Source: Metabacillus lacus
GTDB lineage: Bacteria; Bacillota; Bacilli; Bacillales; Bacillaceae
Assembly: GCF_009674805.1 (NCBI RefSeq)
Contig: NZ_WKKI01000005.1
Location: forward strand, 1 to 64,000
DNA length: 64,000 bases
Direction: 5' to 3'
The first letter of the stretch is position 1, and every line of letters starts with the position of its first letter. Shown here piece after piece: positions 26,109 through 34,836 of this stretch. The notes beneath the pieces are model-generated. The model ran no database searches and had not been told where the DNA came from. It worked only from the letters and a program-made list of their open reading frames with translations. Position numbers and translations under genes: made by a program.

Positions 26109-29099
26109 TTACGTACTGCTGACTGCCGTGTTTTCCATGAAAATGCGCCTGCCGCTTTTAAATCTGTCTGCCTGGCTTTCATGGCAGGTGAAAAAAATGA
26201 CTTGATGTTCTTTGCTGATTTCCTCGAGTATCACGGCCATTTTTCCGCTTCTTCCCCTGTCAAAATGAACAAAACTGTCATCAATGAGCAGTGGTATATT
26301 AGAGGAATCCTGCAATGCTGCTGCAAGAGCAAGCCTTAAGGATACATACAGCTGCTCAGAAGTAGCCTGACTGAGTTCGTTTGGAAAAAACCTAAGATTG
26401 TCCCTCCGTTCCACAAGAAATGTATCCTCTTCTTCCGGAAGATAAAGAGCAGTATATTCACCGCCGGTTAATTCAAGAAAGTAATTCTCTGCTCTGGCGA
26501 TGAGAGAGGGCAGCCTGACATTACGGTTGTATGAGATGGCGGAGTGCAGCAAGTCACCAGCCAACGTTTTTACAGCCCATTTCCTTGCCAGCTCCTTTGC
26601 TTCTTCACGTTCCAGCTCTGCCTGATGCATCCACTCTGAATAGGTTCCTGATTTTTCAAGTTCTTTAATAGTGTGGGAGGCTGCAGCCAGCTCCCTGGTC
26701 AATGACTGTGCTTCCCTGCGTGTGGAGAGAAGCTCTTCTTCTGTATCCTTCAGAGTTTCTTCAATATGAACCATGGAAGACGAAAGCTGCTTTTCTTCCT
26801 GCTGTACGCCCTTTTGTGAAAGCTGCTGCTGAATCCATTCCAGCCGCTGCTGCAGCTCTTTTCTTTTGGCATGCTGCTCAGCCCTTGCACGAAATTGTTC
26901 TTCACCTTCTGCGTCAGCTGCTGTATACAATGTATCCATGTCTTCCTCAAGACTGCATATTCTTTCCGAAAGTTTCTGAATATCCTCTTTGCACTCATTC
27001 AGCCGTTCCTGTATATGCCCTCTTTGCTGCTTCTGTTTCTTCTGGTATTCAACTAATCCTTGCACTTCCTGAAGTGCTGCTTCTGTATTGATCGTTTTTA
27101 AACCAAGCTCTCCGGCAAGGACCGATACTTCTTTCTCATACTTATCGATCTGCTGCTGTAAGCTCAGAATTGTCTCCTTTTTACTTTTCAAGAAAAGAAC
27201 CTGTTCCTTCAGCTTCGCAATCAGGTCAAATGCGTCTCCTATTGATCCAGCAGGAAAATCAGCTGGAAGGTACAGCTCAGCTTTCACCTTTTCCGCTTTT
27301 TCTTCCTCCTGAAATTGGGCCTGCTCCCACTCTTCATATTTTTTTAGAATGCGTTCATATGTTTTTTCAGCCTGATTGCAGGCAGACTTTTCGATGCCCA
27401 GCAGCTGGTTCATCTGCTCGTCCTTCCAGAGCAGGCTTTCCAGCTCTTGCAGTTTTTCAGTTCCACTCTGCTCCCCGGGATGCAGCATGAATGTATTCTT
27501 CAGCGCTTCCTGCTTCTTTTTCAGCATATCGTAGTAAGGATTTTCTTTCTTTATCAGCTGGTTGATAACAAAGGAAGCTAGTAACAGAGAAATCAGCAGT
27601 GCCGCTGCCGGAATATACTGATCCCAAAGCAAAAACAGAATTGAACCTATCATCCCTCCCAGGATCATCAGTCCATTGACGGTTCTTGCTTTTTTCACAC
27701 TCTTCTCCCGGTCAGCTTTCAAGGCAGAAAGCATATGTTCATTTTCTTCATATTCCGCTTGAAGGGCATGTGTATTGATTGATTCCAATTTTTTTAATTG
27801 AGTCTTCATCTCCTGCCTTTTCTCTGGGGAAAGAAGCTGATCCTCATAATCTTTTACCTTTCCCTCTCTTTCCTCAAGTGCTTCCCGGGAACGCTCAAAC
27901 TGCTCATCCAAATACCGTTTTTCTTGCAGCATCTGCTGAAATTCATCAGCTGTATTTTTGGCTTTTTCCCTTGCAGGATAAGATGTATCCATTTCCAGAA
28001 GCTTTTTGGGGCTCAAAGCAGGAAAATGTTCAGATAGCTGCTGCAATACCGCGTCCTGTATGCCCTTAGCTTCAGCAGCTTGCCTGCTATGCTCATCTAA
28101 ATTTGCAACGTATAATGAGAAGCTTTGGGTGAGCGCTTTTACTACTTCTTCTTTTTCCAATACCTCTGGTCTGTACTGCAGCTCTTCCAGCTCTTCCTGC
28201 AAGACTGCTTCCTGTTTTTGAACAGCAGATAACTGAGATTTAAGCGGCTTCAGCTCATTAAGGATTCTTTCCATCCTGATGAGCCCGTCCTGAGGAAAGG
28301 AGACAGGAGACTCTGTTTGATCTATTGCCGACAAGCAATATTGTTCCTCTCTTGCCAGCGGCTGGATGGAGAGAAGGCGTTCAAGGGTCCTTCGGTTTTC
28401 ACCCAGCTTGGATTCCCTGGTCGAAATAGCAGTATGCTGATCCTCCAGTATTTTCCTGGTGTTGAGAAGATTTCCGTATTGCGAGCTTACTTTCTTAGCC
28501 TCTGAAAGGGCCCCATTTGTCTCTTTTAGCTTTTGCAGCGCTGCATTTAACGGCGGCTTCTTACCTGAAGGCTTAAAAATTTGCTCCCGCTCTCTTTCAA
28601 GCATGCTTTGCAGCTTAAAAACAGCATCAGACCCAAACATGCTTGATAAAAAGAGAAACCTTCCAATGCTTTCGCTGTTCACATGGTGTACACCCTGCAG
28701 TCCATGCACATCAAATGAATAAATTGCCTTAAAGCGCTGTTTGTCCACACCGGCCAGAAGTTTTCTTACATCCTCTTCACTGCCCTTGCTTCCGTCTTCA
28801 TAATAGACTGTAACATCTCCCGAGGCTTTTCCTGCAATTCTTTCAATACGGACTCTGCCTATTTTTTCATGCTGAATGACAAGTGCGCCGCCGTATTTTC
28901 CTCCCTGCTTTGGTTCATATCTTTTTTCTGCAGAGTTTTTTGCCGGAAAGCCAAAAAGCATACTCCCGATAAAAGATTGAATCGTGGATTTTCCAGCTTC
29001 ATTATGTCCTAAAAAGATATTGATACTGCCGGGATCCAGAGTGAAAGTCTTATTTTCAAATTTTCCGTAGCCGTATATGTCTATTTCAAGTATTTTCAA
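26109..29099 (-). CDS. yhaN: Rad50/SbcC-like ATPase YhaN (SbcE)
   Basis: Large SMC-like ATPase (996 residues) that partners the YhaO nuclease in double-strand-break processing. The N-terminus has Walker A (LGHNEAGKST, about 33-41); long coiled coils fill about 190-880; the C-terminus carries the ABC signature region LSQATSEQLYVSLRLALA and Walker B IPLLIDDSFVHFD. Two hydrophobic stretches near residues 475-515 (GLMILGGMIGSILFLLW, AAALLISLLLASFV) split the coiled coil, a feature of this subfamily. The TTG at 29099 has AGGGGG 8 bases upstream and gives LKILEIDIYGYGKF; the start lies 4 bases after the yhaO stop. Confidence 0.9.
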   Translation of the reverse strand: MKILEIDIYGYGKFENKTFTLDPGSINIFLGHNEAGKSTIQSFIGSMLFGFPAKNSAEKRYEPKQGGKYGGALVIQHEKIGRVRIERIAGKASGDVTVYYEDGSKGSEEDVRKLLAGVDKQRFKAIYSFDVHGLQGVHHVNSESIGRFLFLSSMFGSDAVFKLQSMLEREREQIFKPSGKKPPLNAALQKLKETNGALSEAKKVSSQYGNLLNTRKILEDQHTAISTRESKLGENRRTLERLLSIQPLAREEQYCLSAIDQTESPVSFPQDGLIRMERILNELKPLKSQLSAVQKQEAVLQEELEELQYRPEVLEKEEVVKALTQSFSLYVANLDEHSRQAAEAKGIQDAVLQQLSEHFPALSPKKLLEMDTSYPAREKAKNTADEFQQMLQEKRYLDEQFERSREALEEREGKVKDYEDQLLSPEKRQEMKTQLKKLESINTHALQAEYEENEHMLSALKADREKSVKKARTVNGLMILGGMIGSILFLLWDQYIPAAALLISLLLASFVINQLIKKENPYYDMLKKKQEALKNTFMLHPGEQSGTEKLQELESLLWKDEQMNQLLGIEKSACNQAEKTYERILKKYEEWEQAQFQEEEKAEKVKAELYLPADFPAGSIGDAFDLIAKLKEQVLFLKSKKETILSLQQQIDKYEKEVSVLAGELGLKTINTEAALQEVQGLVEYQKKQKQQRGHIQERLNECKEDIQKLSERICSLEEDMDTLYTAADAEGEEQFRARAEQHAKRKELQQRLEWIQQQLSQKGVQQEEKQLSSSMVHIEETLKDTEEELLSTRREAQSLTRELAAASHTIKELEKSGTYSEWMHQAELEREEAKELARKWAVKTLAGDLLHSAISYNRNVRLPSLIARAENYFLELTGGEYTALYLPEEEDTFLVERRDNLRFFPNELSQATSEQLYVSLRLALAAALQDSSNIPLLIDDSFVHFDRGRSGKMAVILEEISKEHQVIFFTCHESQADRFKSGRRIFMENTAVSST

Positions 29100-29103
29100 T
29101 GCT

Positions 29104-30342
29104 CTACCCCCTGTCTTCCTTAGCAAGCTCGGAAACCAGATATGTTTTTGCCTCAGCCAGGAGCTGTTTTTGCTCCTCTTGGGTAAATATGCCGACAAAC
29201 TTTCTAAATAAGGGATGCTGTTGAAGATCTTTCAATGAGCTGCCTGCAAAATCAGGCTCTTCAGCAGCATACAGTATATCCCTCAAGAAGGGAGACTTTT
29301 CAATAAAATCACGTTCTGAAAAAGGTTGAAAGGCCTGGTTTTCAACAGTTGTAATGTAGACAAAGCTTTCCTCATCCGCTGCATTCTCGTTCAGCAGCTC
29401 CTGAAGATCCAGCAGCAGGGAATCGTTCAGTATGCCTGTTACTTCGCCTTCACCCTTCAGGATGAGAGACAGAAAAGTTCTGGGACTTTTTCCCAGATAT
29501 GCTTGGGCTGTTTGTTCACAAGTACGCATCAGATCGTCAAAGGTTTTTGCATTTTCCACTCTGACTTCCGCCTCTTCCCACAGCAGTTCGCTGACTGGAC
29601 AAAAGACGTGATCTGCTCCTGCTTCTGAAAGCTCCACCAGATAACACCCTTTTTCTCCTTTTTCTTTTCTGTGGCGACCCTGAATATTTCCGGAATAGGC
29701 AATGACAGTTCCATCCTTTTCCCAATGCTGCCGTTTATGTATGTGGCCGAGCGCCCAGTAATTAAAATCCTTCTCAAACAGCTGAGTGAGGGTGAAGGGG
29801 CAGTATGGATCATGTTCTGCATTTCCCTCTAGAGAACCGTGCAGCATGCCAATATGATAGACGGAGGAGTCTCCCTGTTTTTGGTACATTTCAGCCATAT
29901 TTGCTGTAACCGCCCTCGAAGGGTAACTGAATCCGTATATATGAGCAGCAACTTCTCCGTTTTTTATAAAGGTTTTGCATTCTACTTCTGAATCAGAAAA
30001 AAAGTGAACATGTGCAGGCCAGCTGAGGTCAATCCAGCTCCCGCCTGTATGGTCATGGTTTCCGTGAAGAACATACACCGGAATAGATGCTTCTCCGAGT
30101 CTCATAAACTCATTTCTCAGCCGGATCTGCGCCTTCAGACTTCTCATTTCTCCATCATATAAATCTCCGGCCAACAGCATAAAGTCCACCTGCTTTTCAA
30201 TCGCCAGATCTACCAGGTTCGTGAAAGCAGAGAATGTACTTTCCTTTACAGTTTGAAACAAATGCGGAGGCAAGCTCTGCAAACCCTTAAACGGACTATC
30301 CAGGTGAAGATCCGCTGCATGTATGAATTGAATTGTTTGCAT
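29104..30342 (-). CDS. yhaO: Mre11/SbcD-like DNA nuclease YhaO
   Basis: Metallophosphoesterase nuclease, 412 residues, partner of YhaN. All metal motifs are present: HAADLHLDSP (start), LAGDLYDG, LHGNHDHTGG, MLHGS and ALGHIHKRQ. The C-terminal 130 residues form the cap that binds the ATPase. ATG at 30342, AAGGGAA upstream. It is the first gene of yhaO-yhaN-yhaM here. Upstream it is separated by 480 bp from the inserted bacteriocin cassette. Confidence 0.93.
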   Translation of the reverse strand: MQTIQFIHAADLHLDSPFKGLQSLPPHLFQTVKESTFSAFTNLVDLAIEKQVDFMLLAGDLYDGEMRSLKAQIRLRNEFMRLGEASIPVYVLHGNHDHTGGSWIDLSWPAHVHFFSDSEVECKTFIKNGEVAAHIYGFSYPSRAVTANMAEMYQKQGDSSVYHIGMLHGSLEGNAEHDPYCPFTLTQLFEKDFNYWALGHIHKRQHWEKDGTVIAYSGNIQGRHRKEKGEKGCYLVELSEAGADHVFCPVSELLWEEAEVRVENAKTFDDLMRTCEQTAQAYLGKSPRTFLSLILKGEGEVTGILNDSLLLDLQELLNENAADEESFVYITTVENQAFQPFSERDFIEKSPFLRDILYAAEEPDFAGSSLKDLQQHPLFRKFVGIFTQEEQKQLLAEAKTYLVSELAKEDRG

Positions 30343-30570
30343 AATGTATTCCCTTTCTTGCCAGCGTTTTTTCTTCTATTTTAGCATCTGTAGAAAGCGA
30401 ATGCACGTTCTTATCAAGTGAAAATTCCAAACTTCGGTGAGTATTCTTACCGAATAATCGGTGATTTCCTTGCGAAATTCATCAAATTGAAATTGTCTTT
30501 CCGCCGTGGTTAAAAACGTCACTTTCATACCACACTCTTAGCAATACTGGTGAAAATGAATGTATCACAA

Positions 30571-30604
30571 AAAAATAAACACCCAGCATGATGTTGAGTG
30601 TTTT
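30571..30604 (-). terminator. Minus-strand terminator in the yhaO upstream gap
   Basis: Stem AAACACTCA/TGGGTGTTT followed on the minus strand by ATTTTTTTG. With the hairpin at 30762-30794 it insulates yhaO from the bacteriocin transcript. The remaining parts of the 30343-30823 gap show no gene. Confidence 0.65.
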
Positions 30605-30761
30605 GAACCGACATAATTCACAGGCATTCAAATGATTCCCTGTTCCTTGTAAAACGCCGTTTTGGTTGTTTTTTGTCTTGTAGGAATGTCGCAGAGAATG
30701 AACGGAAGCCCGTTAATGATAACCACTTAGTGATTTCAGCTGCCCGAATCAATAAAATGGA

Positions 30762-30794
30762 AGTGGGTTGAGGCTTAAAAAGCTTCAAATCCAC
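30762..30794 (-). terminator. Hairpin after the bacteriocin ABC gene
   Basis: Imperfect 14-base stem (GTGGATTTGAAGCTT against AAGCCTCAACCCAC) 30 bases past the stop of the ABC ATPase gene; T run is weak. Confidence 0.5.
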
Positions 30795-30823
30795 CTAGTC
30801 TTGCTTGTGACAAAAATTAATTA

Positions 30824-31498
30824 TTAGACAGTCTCTAAAAATAACCCATCTTTTGTTAAGTGATATACTTCATCACATTGCTCTGCAACGATACCACTGT
30901 GAGTCGCTAATATAATTGTAACACCCTCCGCTTTCAATGTATGGAAACAACTTAGAACTTTCAAAGCAGTTTCGTCGTCTAGTGCACCTGTTGGCTCATC
31001 TGCAACGACGAGTTGTGGATTATTAATAAGAGACCGAATAACGCCTACTCTTTGTATCTCTCCACCTGATAACATTTCTATCTTTTTAGAAAGCTGAGAT
31101 TGGACTTCAAATAACTCACTCAACTTATCAATTCGTTTGAGCTTTGTATTCATTATTTTCTTTTCTTCTTTTTTGAACCATAGGGGTACACAGATATTTT
31201 CAAATGCACTTAATTTTGGAATCATTGGACTGTGTTGCGAAATATAACCTATACTCTCGCCACGAATGCTGGTTAAATCATTAAAGTTCTTTTCACTCAT
31301 GTTTATGTTATTGAAATAATAATGTCCCGCAGATGAGTATTCTAATCCAGCGATTATGTTTAATAAAGTACTTTTTCCAACACCACTTTTTCCTTTTATA
31401 GCTATTACTTTACCACTTCTCGCTGTTAAGTTAACGCTATCAAAGACCGTAGAGCCTTTAAATTCCTTTTTAATATTTTTTAAAATAACGGTAGACAT
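30824..31498 (-). CDS. Bacteriocin-cassette ABC transporter ATPase
   Basis: ABC ATPase of the MacB/LolD type, 224 residues, matching the ATPases that accompany lactococcin-972-type bacteriocins. Walker A is GKSGVGKST (about 36-44), the signature LSGGEIQRVGVIRSL, Walker B LVVADEPTGALDD, and the H-loop ATHS. It starts 5 bases after the permease stop at 31504, so it is the last gene of a four-gene operon. Codon use is AT-rich relative to flanking host genes, as in the whole cassette. Likely role: immunity or export together with the two membrane proteins. Confidence 0.85.
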   Translation of the reverse strand: MSTVILKNIKKEFKGSTVFDSVNLTARSGKVIAIKGKSGVGKSTLLNIIAGLEYSSAGHYYFNNINMSEKNFNDLTSIRGESIGYISQHSPMIPKLSAFENICVPLWFKKEEKKIMNTKLKRIDKLSELFEVQSQLSKKIEMLSGGEIQRVGVIRSLINNPQLVVADEPTGALDDETALKVLSCFHTLKAEGVTIILATHSGIVAEQCDEVYHLTKDGLFLETV

Positions 31499-31503
31499 TT
31501 ATA

Positions 31504-32787
31504 TCACCCTTTTAATTTTTGAGCCAAGTCGATATTATTAAAAGTCCTCTTAATAAGAGTTTTACTTATCAGCGTCATAATGAAAATAAATATAGCTACT
31601 ATAAATAGGTAATTTGCAATTAAGTAAAAACTGTGGAATAACACTAACATTATAACTGTTGGAATACTGCATGCGAATAAGTTGATTATTATAAATTCGT
31701 ACCTAACAAATTTATAAATATGATTTAAGTTAGCTCCACTGATCAATAAAACTAAAAATGTATCCATATTTTTTTTGATTTTTATAGTTAATGTAAATAG
31801 AAATATTGTGAGGTTAATAATAAATATCAATAATGTAGCAATGTAAAGAATATTCCGGTTCGTTTCGGTCATTTTTACCAATGAATTTGTTGCTAAATTA
31901 TTTGCACCTATAATTTCAAAGTCTAAAAATCCAACTTTTAATCCAATATTATTAATGGTTTTCCTTATTTCTAAAGGAGAAAATTCCGTAATTATTAATC
32001 CATTGGATCTGCTTAGTAATGAAGCCTTAAAGAAAAGTTCATTGTCCAGACTATTATTAACCATACGAGAAGGAGGTTCACTAAAGTACATAGCAGGAAT
32101 AATTAAATACCTATCCAATATTATCTCAGGCTGAGTAGCCGTTACGATTTTTTGAAGGGGACTGAAAAAACCTATTACGGTTCCCTTAAATTGTTTTTGA
32201 TAATAATCAATTTCAATAGTATCCCCTAGTTGATATACGCTAGAAAAATCGGACCCAAGAATAATGGGCATAGTATTCTCCTTCTGTTCAAATATATATT
32301 CATCACCATCAAAGGTTCTTCCTGATTCTAATTGAAGGTTATTTAATTCAAATACGGCACTATTCAACTGCATAGATTTTATTGTTCTATAGGATTTATT
32401 ATTCAATGTATACGGAGGTTGATTATTACCGATTTCGTAATATGCATCAAAGAAAGTATCTCCTTTAAAATCTAAAACCCCAATAGGTTGCCATATTGCA
32501 TTATAATACTCAAATTCACGAGACTCAGCCAAATTGTTTGCGAATTGATTTAATATGTCATAATTACTTTTTTTGAAAAAAAAATCATTTTCCTTTTCAG
32601 CATACAAGCGATCCGAAATTTGATATAAATTTTTATCTTTAAAATTTTGTACTGCGTCTGTTTCAATACTTGAATGTTCTATATTTACTACTAAAACTAG
32701 TAATAGGAAAAAGAGAACAGCTGAACCAGTTATGTTTAATAAGTTAAAGAATTTATTTTGTTTAAAAAGAGTCCATATAACTTTCAA
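31504..32787 (-). CDS. Bacteriocin-associated integral membrane protein
   Basis: Membrane protein of about 427 residues resembling the bacteriocin-associated integral membrane proteins of lactococcin-972 loci. One membrane segment near the N-terminus (VLFFLLLVLVVNI), a long extracytoplasmic region of about 260 residues, then three C-terminal segments in FtsX-like order. The likely start is the TTG at 32787, with AAAGGTGG 9 bases upstream; it overlaps the stop of the preceding gene as TTGA, a coupling arrangement. The longer frame to 32892 lies within that gene. Probably pairs with the ATPase at 30824. Confidence 0.75.
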   Translation of the reverse strand: MKVIWTLFKQNKFFNLLNITGSAVLFFLLLVLVVNIEHSSIETDAVQNFKDKNLYQISDRLYAEKENDFFFKKSNYDILNQFANNLAESREFEYYNAIWQPIGVLDFKGDTFFDAYYEIGNNQPPYTLNNKSYRTIKSMQLNSAVFELNNLQLESGRTFDGDEYIFEQKENTMPIILGSDFSSVYQLGDTIEIDYYQKQFKGTVIGFFSPLQKIVTATQPEIILDRYLIIPAMYFSEPPSRMVNNSLDNELFFKASLLSRSNGLIITEFSPLEIRKTINNIGLKVGFLDFEIIGANNLATNSLVKMTETNRNILYIATLLIFIINLTIFLFTLTIKIKKNMDTFLVLLISGANLNHIYKFVRYEFIIINLFACSIPTVIMLVLFHSFYLIANYLFIVAIFIFIMTLISKTLIKRTFNNIDLAQKLKG

Positions 32788-33731
32788 AATTGCTTGCCAC
32801 CTTTTCCAACCGTATATAAGATTACGGTGTAACAAAATAATAATAGATATACGCAAAATACAACATACATATAAAACGAATACAGAATCCATCTATTTGA
32901 CCATAATGAACAAGTAAAGTCTTGAATAGCTATTGAAATAGAAATTACTAATATGGAGAACAGTATGTATGGCAGGATCTTATATCTAACTATGTTTATA
33001 AATATCCTATATATTGAAAGACCAGATAAAAATAATATTCTAATCAAGGACTTTTCCTTAGATATCCAAACTGTTCCTGTTATCATGAATATAATTACAA
33101 CAAATATCAGGCTGATTTTTATTCCCATATTTAATAGTTTATTTGAATTTAAAGCATATGATCCATAACTTTCTGCGTCTATGTTCTTAATTGGATTTTG
33201 TTCTATAATTTTTTCTAATACAGAGCTTTCCTTATTGTTCGGTGTATTTATAATAAAATTAGTACCGCTTTTTAGATCGATATTAAATTTACTAGGTATA
33301 AGCCATAATTCCGAATTTAATTTATATGAATTCGGCGTATTGAAATATCCTATTAACTTAAATTCAGGAGGAACACTTTTTACATCAACATTTGTACCTA
33401 TTATTGCTATATTTTCCTTGGAATTAAAGTTATTGACCTTACTGTTCATCTTAATTGGTGGTAGTTTGACTTCCCCATTAAGCCACACATATTTAACTTG
33501 GGGAAAGTTAGGGTCAAATTGAAACAAGATAAACTGATCTTTCCCCTTAGTTAATGGTTTTTCTAATTTTTCTATTTTAAACTCAATTGCATTTTTATTC
33601 ACAAATCCATTGTTAATCATATTTATAGTATCAATATAAGACATGGCCACAAAAATACAAACACATACTAAATTAAGAAAAAAGAAAAATACATAGAAGC
33701 TAAAATCATGTTTAGGACGGATATATCTCAT
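32784..33731 (-). CDS. Bacteriocin-cassette membrane protein, FtsX-like
   Basis: Membrane protein of 315 residues with the same topology as its downstream neighbour: one N-terminal segment (about 12-34), an extracytoplasmic part of about 170 residues and four C-terminal segments. It is AT-rich and was probably split from, or evolved alongside, the 427-residue permease; in other lactococcin-972 loci the two parts can be one long protein. The ATG at 33731 lies 50 bases after the bacteriocin gene. Exact family membership is uncertain. Confidence 0.65.
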   Translation of the reverse strand: MRYIRPKHDFSFYVFFFFLNLVCVCIFVAMSYIDTINMINNGFVNKNAIEFKIEKLEKPLTKGKDQFILFQFDPNFPQVKYVWLNGEVKLPPIKMNSKVNNFNSKENIAIIGTNVDVKSVPPEFKLIGYFNTPNSYKLNSELWLIPSKFNIDLKSGTNFIINTPNNKESSVLEKIIEQNPIKNIDAESYGSYALNSNKLLNMGIKISLIFVVIIFMITGTVWISKEKSLIRILFLSGLSIYRIFINIVRYKILPYILFSILVISISIAIQDFTCSLWSNRWILYSFYMYVVFCVYLLLFCYTVILYTVGKGGKQF

Positions 33732-33780
33732 AATTTCAAAACAAGAGATAATCAGTGATTATCTCTTGTTATCTCCTTAA

Positions 33781-34161
33781 TTACCATAATATGTGCTGGC
33801 TGTAACAAAATCTCCAGCTAGTAGCTAGAGTATAACCTGTTCCCCATACTCGGCCACTGTCACTCTCCACACTACCAGTCACCAACCACTCATATCTTGC
33901 TCTTGAATAATGATATGTACCGGACCAAGTAGTTTCTCCATTTACCCGTTCATATGGTTGAGATCCACCTGCTCTATAATTTTTCCAGGCCCTATGTGAA
34001 GGACTAGAAGCAGCTAATGCACTCACAGAAGAAGTAGGGTATGTAAAATAGCCTGTATCTTCACTCCATCCCCCTAAATCTTGTGCAGAAACTGAGTAGG
34101 ACATTGTCCCAAAGAATCCACAAACAAGAACGAAACTCGGCAGAAGCTTTTTCATTTTCAT
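33781..34161 (-). CDS. Lactococcin-972-like bacteriocin precursor
   Basis: Secreted peptide of 126 residues. A signal peptide (about 1-26, ending SYSVSAQ) precedes a mature part rich in Trp, Tyr, Ser and Gly: GGWSEDTGYFTYP, HRAWKNYRAGG and repeated ARYEWLVTGSVESDSG-type beta segments. This and the two membrane proteins plus an ABC ATPase directly downstream fit the lactococcin 972 family, which in Lactococcus inhibits septum formation by binding lipid II. A good GGAAGGGGA-like site lies upstream. Activity cannot be judged from sequence, and the C-terminus (CYSQHILW) is unusual. Confidence 0.7.
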   Translation of the reverse strand: MKMKKLLPSFVLVCGFFGTMSYSVSAQDLGGWSEDTGYFTYPTSSVSALAASSPSHRAWKNYRAGGSQPYERVNGETTWSGTYHYSRARYEWLVTGSVESDSGRVWGTGYTLATSWRFCYSQHILW

Positions 34162-34416
34162 AGATTTGTTCCCCTTCCATATTATAGTAGTTTTACATTA
34201 ATTACAATAATATATATGGGAATTTTTACTGTTTTTATTAATACAGACACTCTACGAGACTCAAACCACTCCATCTTTACCGCAGGCTTGAACACTTCAA
34301 TTTCTTGCATCTCCGGGTGATGTTTTATTGTAATATTAGTTGTTTGTTTAATATCCGCTAACAAGGCTTGACGGTTTTTTTAAATCTATAAACGAAGCAG
34401 CACTATGAATCTTAGG

Positions 34417-34452
34417 AAAATGAAGTAATCGCGAGTATTCGCTTCATTTTTT
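34417..34452 (+). terminator. Hairpin in the gap upstream of the bacteriocin gene
   Basis: Stem AAAATGAAG/CTTCATTTT with a long loop and TTTTTTG on the plus strand. No plus-strand gene ends here. The gap 34162-34533 otherwise holds the bacteriocin promoter region, with an AT-rich 34190-34230, and no convincing gene. Confidence 0.5.
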
Positions 34453-34507
34453 GAGGGAGTTAAGTAAAAGAAGAAAAAAACTTTATTGACTATTAGACTT
34501 AAATTGT

Positions 34508-34533
34508 GAAAAAAAACCTCAGAAAGTCTGAGG
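34508..34533 (-). terminator. Terminator of the 35-residue membrane peptide
   Basis: Stem CCTCAGA/TCTGAGG, 3-base loop, then TTTTTTTTC on the minus strand, starting one base past the stop codon at 34534. Confidence 0.88.
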
Positions 34534-34641
34534 CTAACCAAGCAAATTCGGGATGTAAAACTTCATAAATAAAAAGTATCCAATAGCACCGATTAATATG
34601 CCAACAAGTATTAAAGTAATAGCAAATACTCTAGGTTTCAT
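34534..34641 (-). CDS. 35-residue single-pass membrane peptide
   Basis: Encodes 35 residues: MKPRVFAITL, then ILVGILIGAIGYFLFMKFY, ending IPNLLG. A basic start, one hydrophobic segment with GxxxG-like glycines (VGILIGAIGYF) and a short tail make a single-pass membrane peptide. The start has a textbook AAAGGAGGG site 4-6 bases upstream and the gene ends in a strong terminator, so it looks like a complete independent gene even though it is very short. I do not recognise it. It lies between the bacteriocin cassette and yhaP. Confidence 0.7.
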   Translation of the reverse strand: MKPRVFAITLILVGILIGAIGYFLFMKFYIPNLLG

Positions 34642-34746
34642 TGCACCCTCCTTTTGTAAAATGATAAAACTTCGACTTTTTAAACTGTTATTGCACAATA
34701 CGGAAAGATTGTGAACAAATGCACTTTAATTTTCAAGAACGTGCTA

Positions 34747-34778
34747 CTAAAAAAGCTCAGAGCATAATGGCTCCGAGC
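34747..34778 (-). terminator. Terminator of yhaQP
   Basis: Stem GCTC-GAGC/GCTC-GAGC (one mismatch) followed on the minus strand by TTTTTTAG, 60 bases past the yhaP stop. Confidence 0.8.
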
Positions 34779-34836
34779 ATTCATATTTTGCACTTCAAAA
34801 CCGAGCCCATTACTATCCCCAGCTCCCTGTCTTGCT

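Noticed and set aside
34182-34364. 60-codon minus-strand frame upstream of the bacteriocin gene
   Set aside because: Starts with TTG without a ribosome site and covers the likely bacteriocin promoter; at most a remnant of a broken gene.
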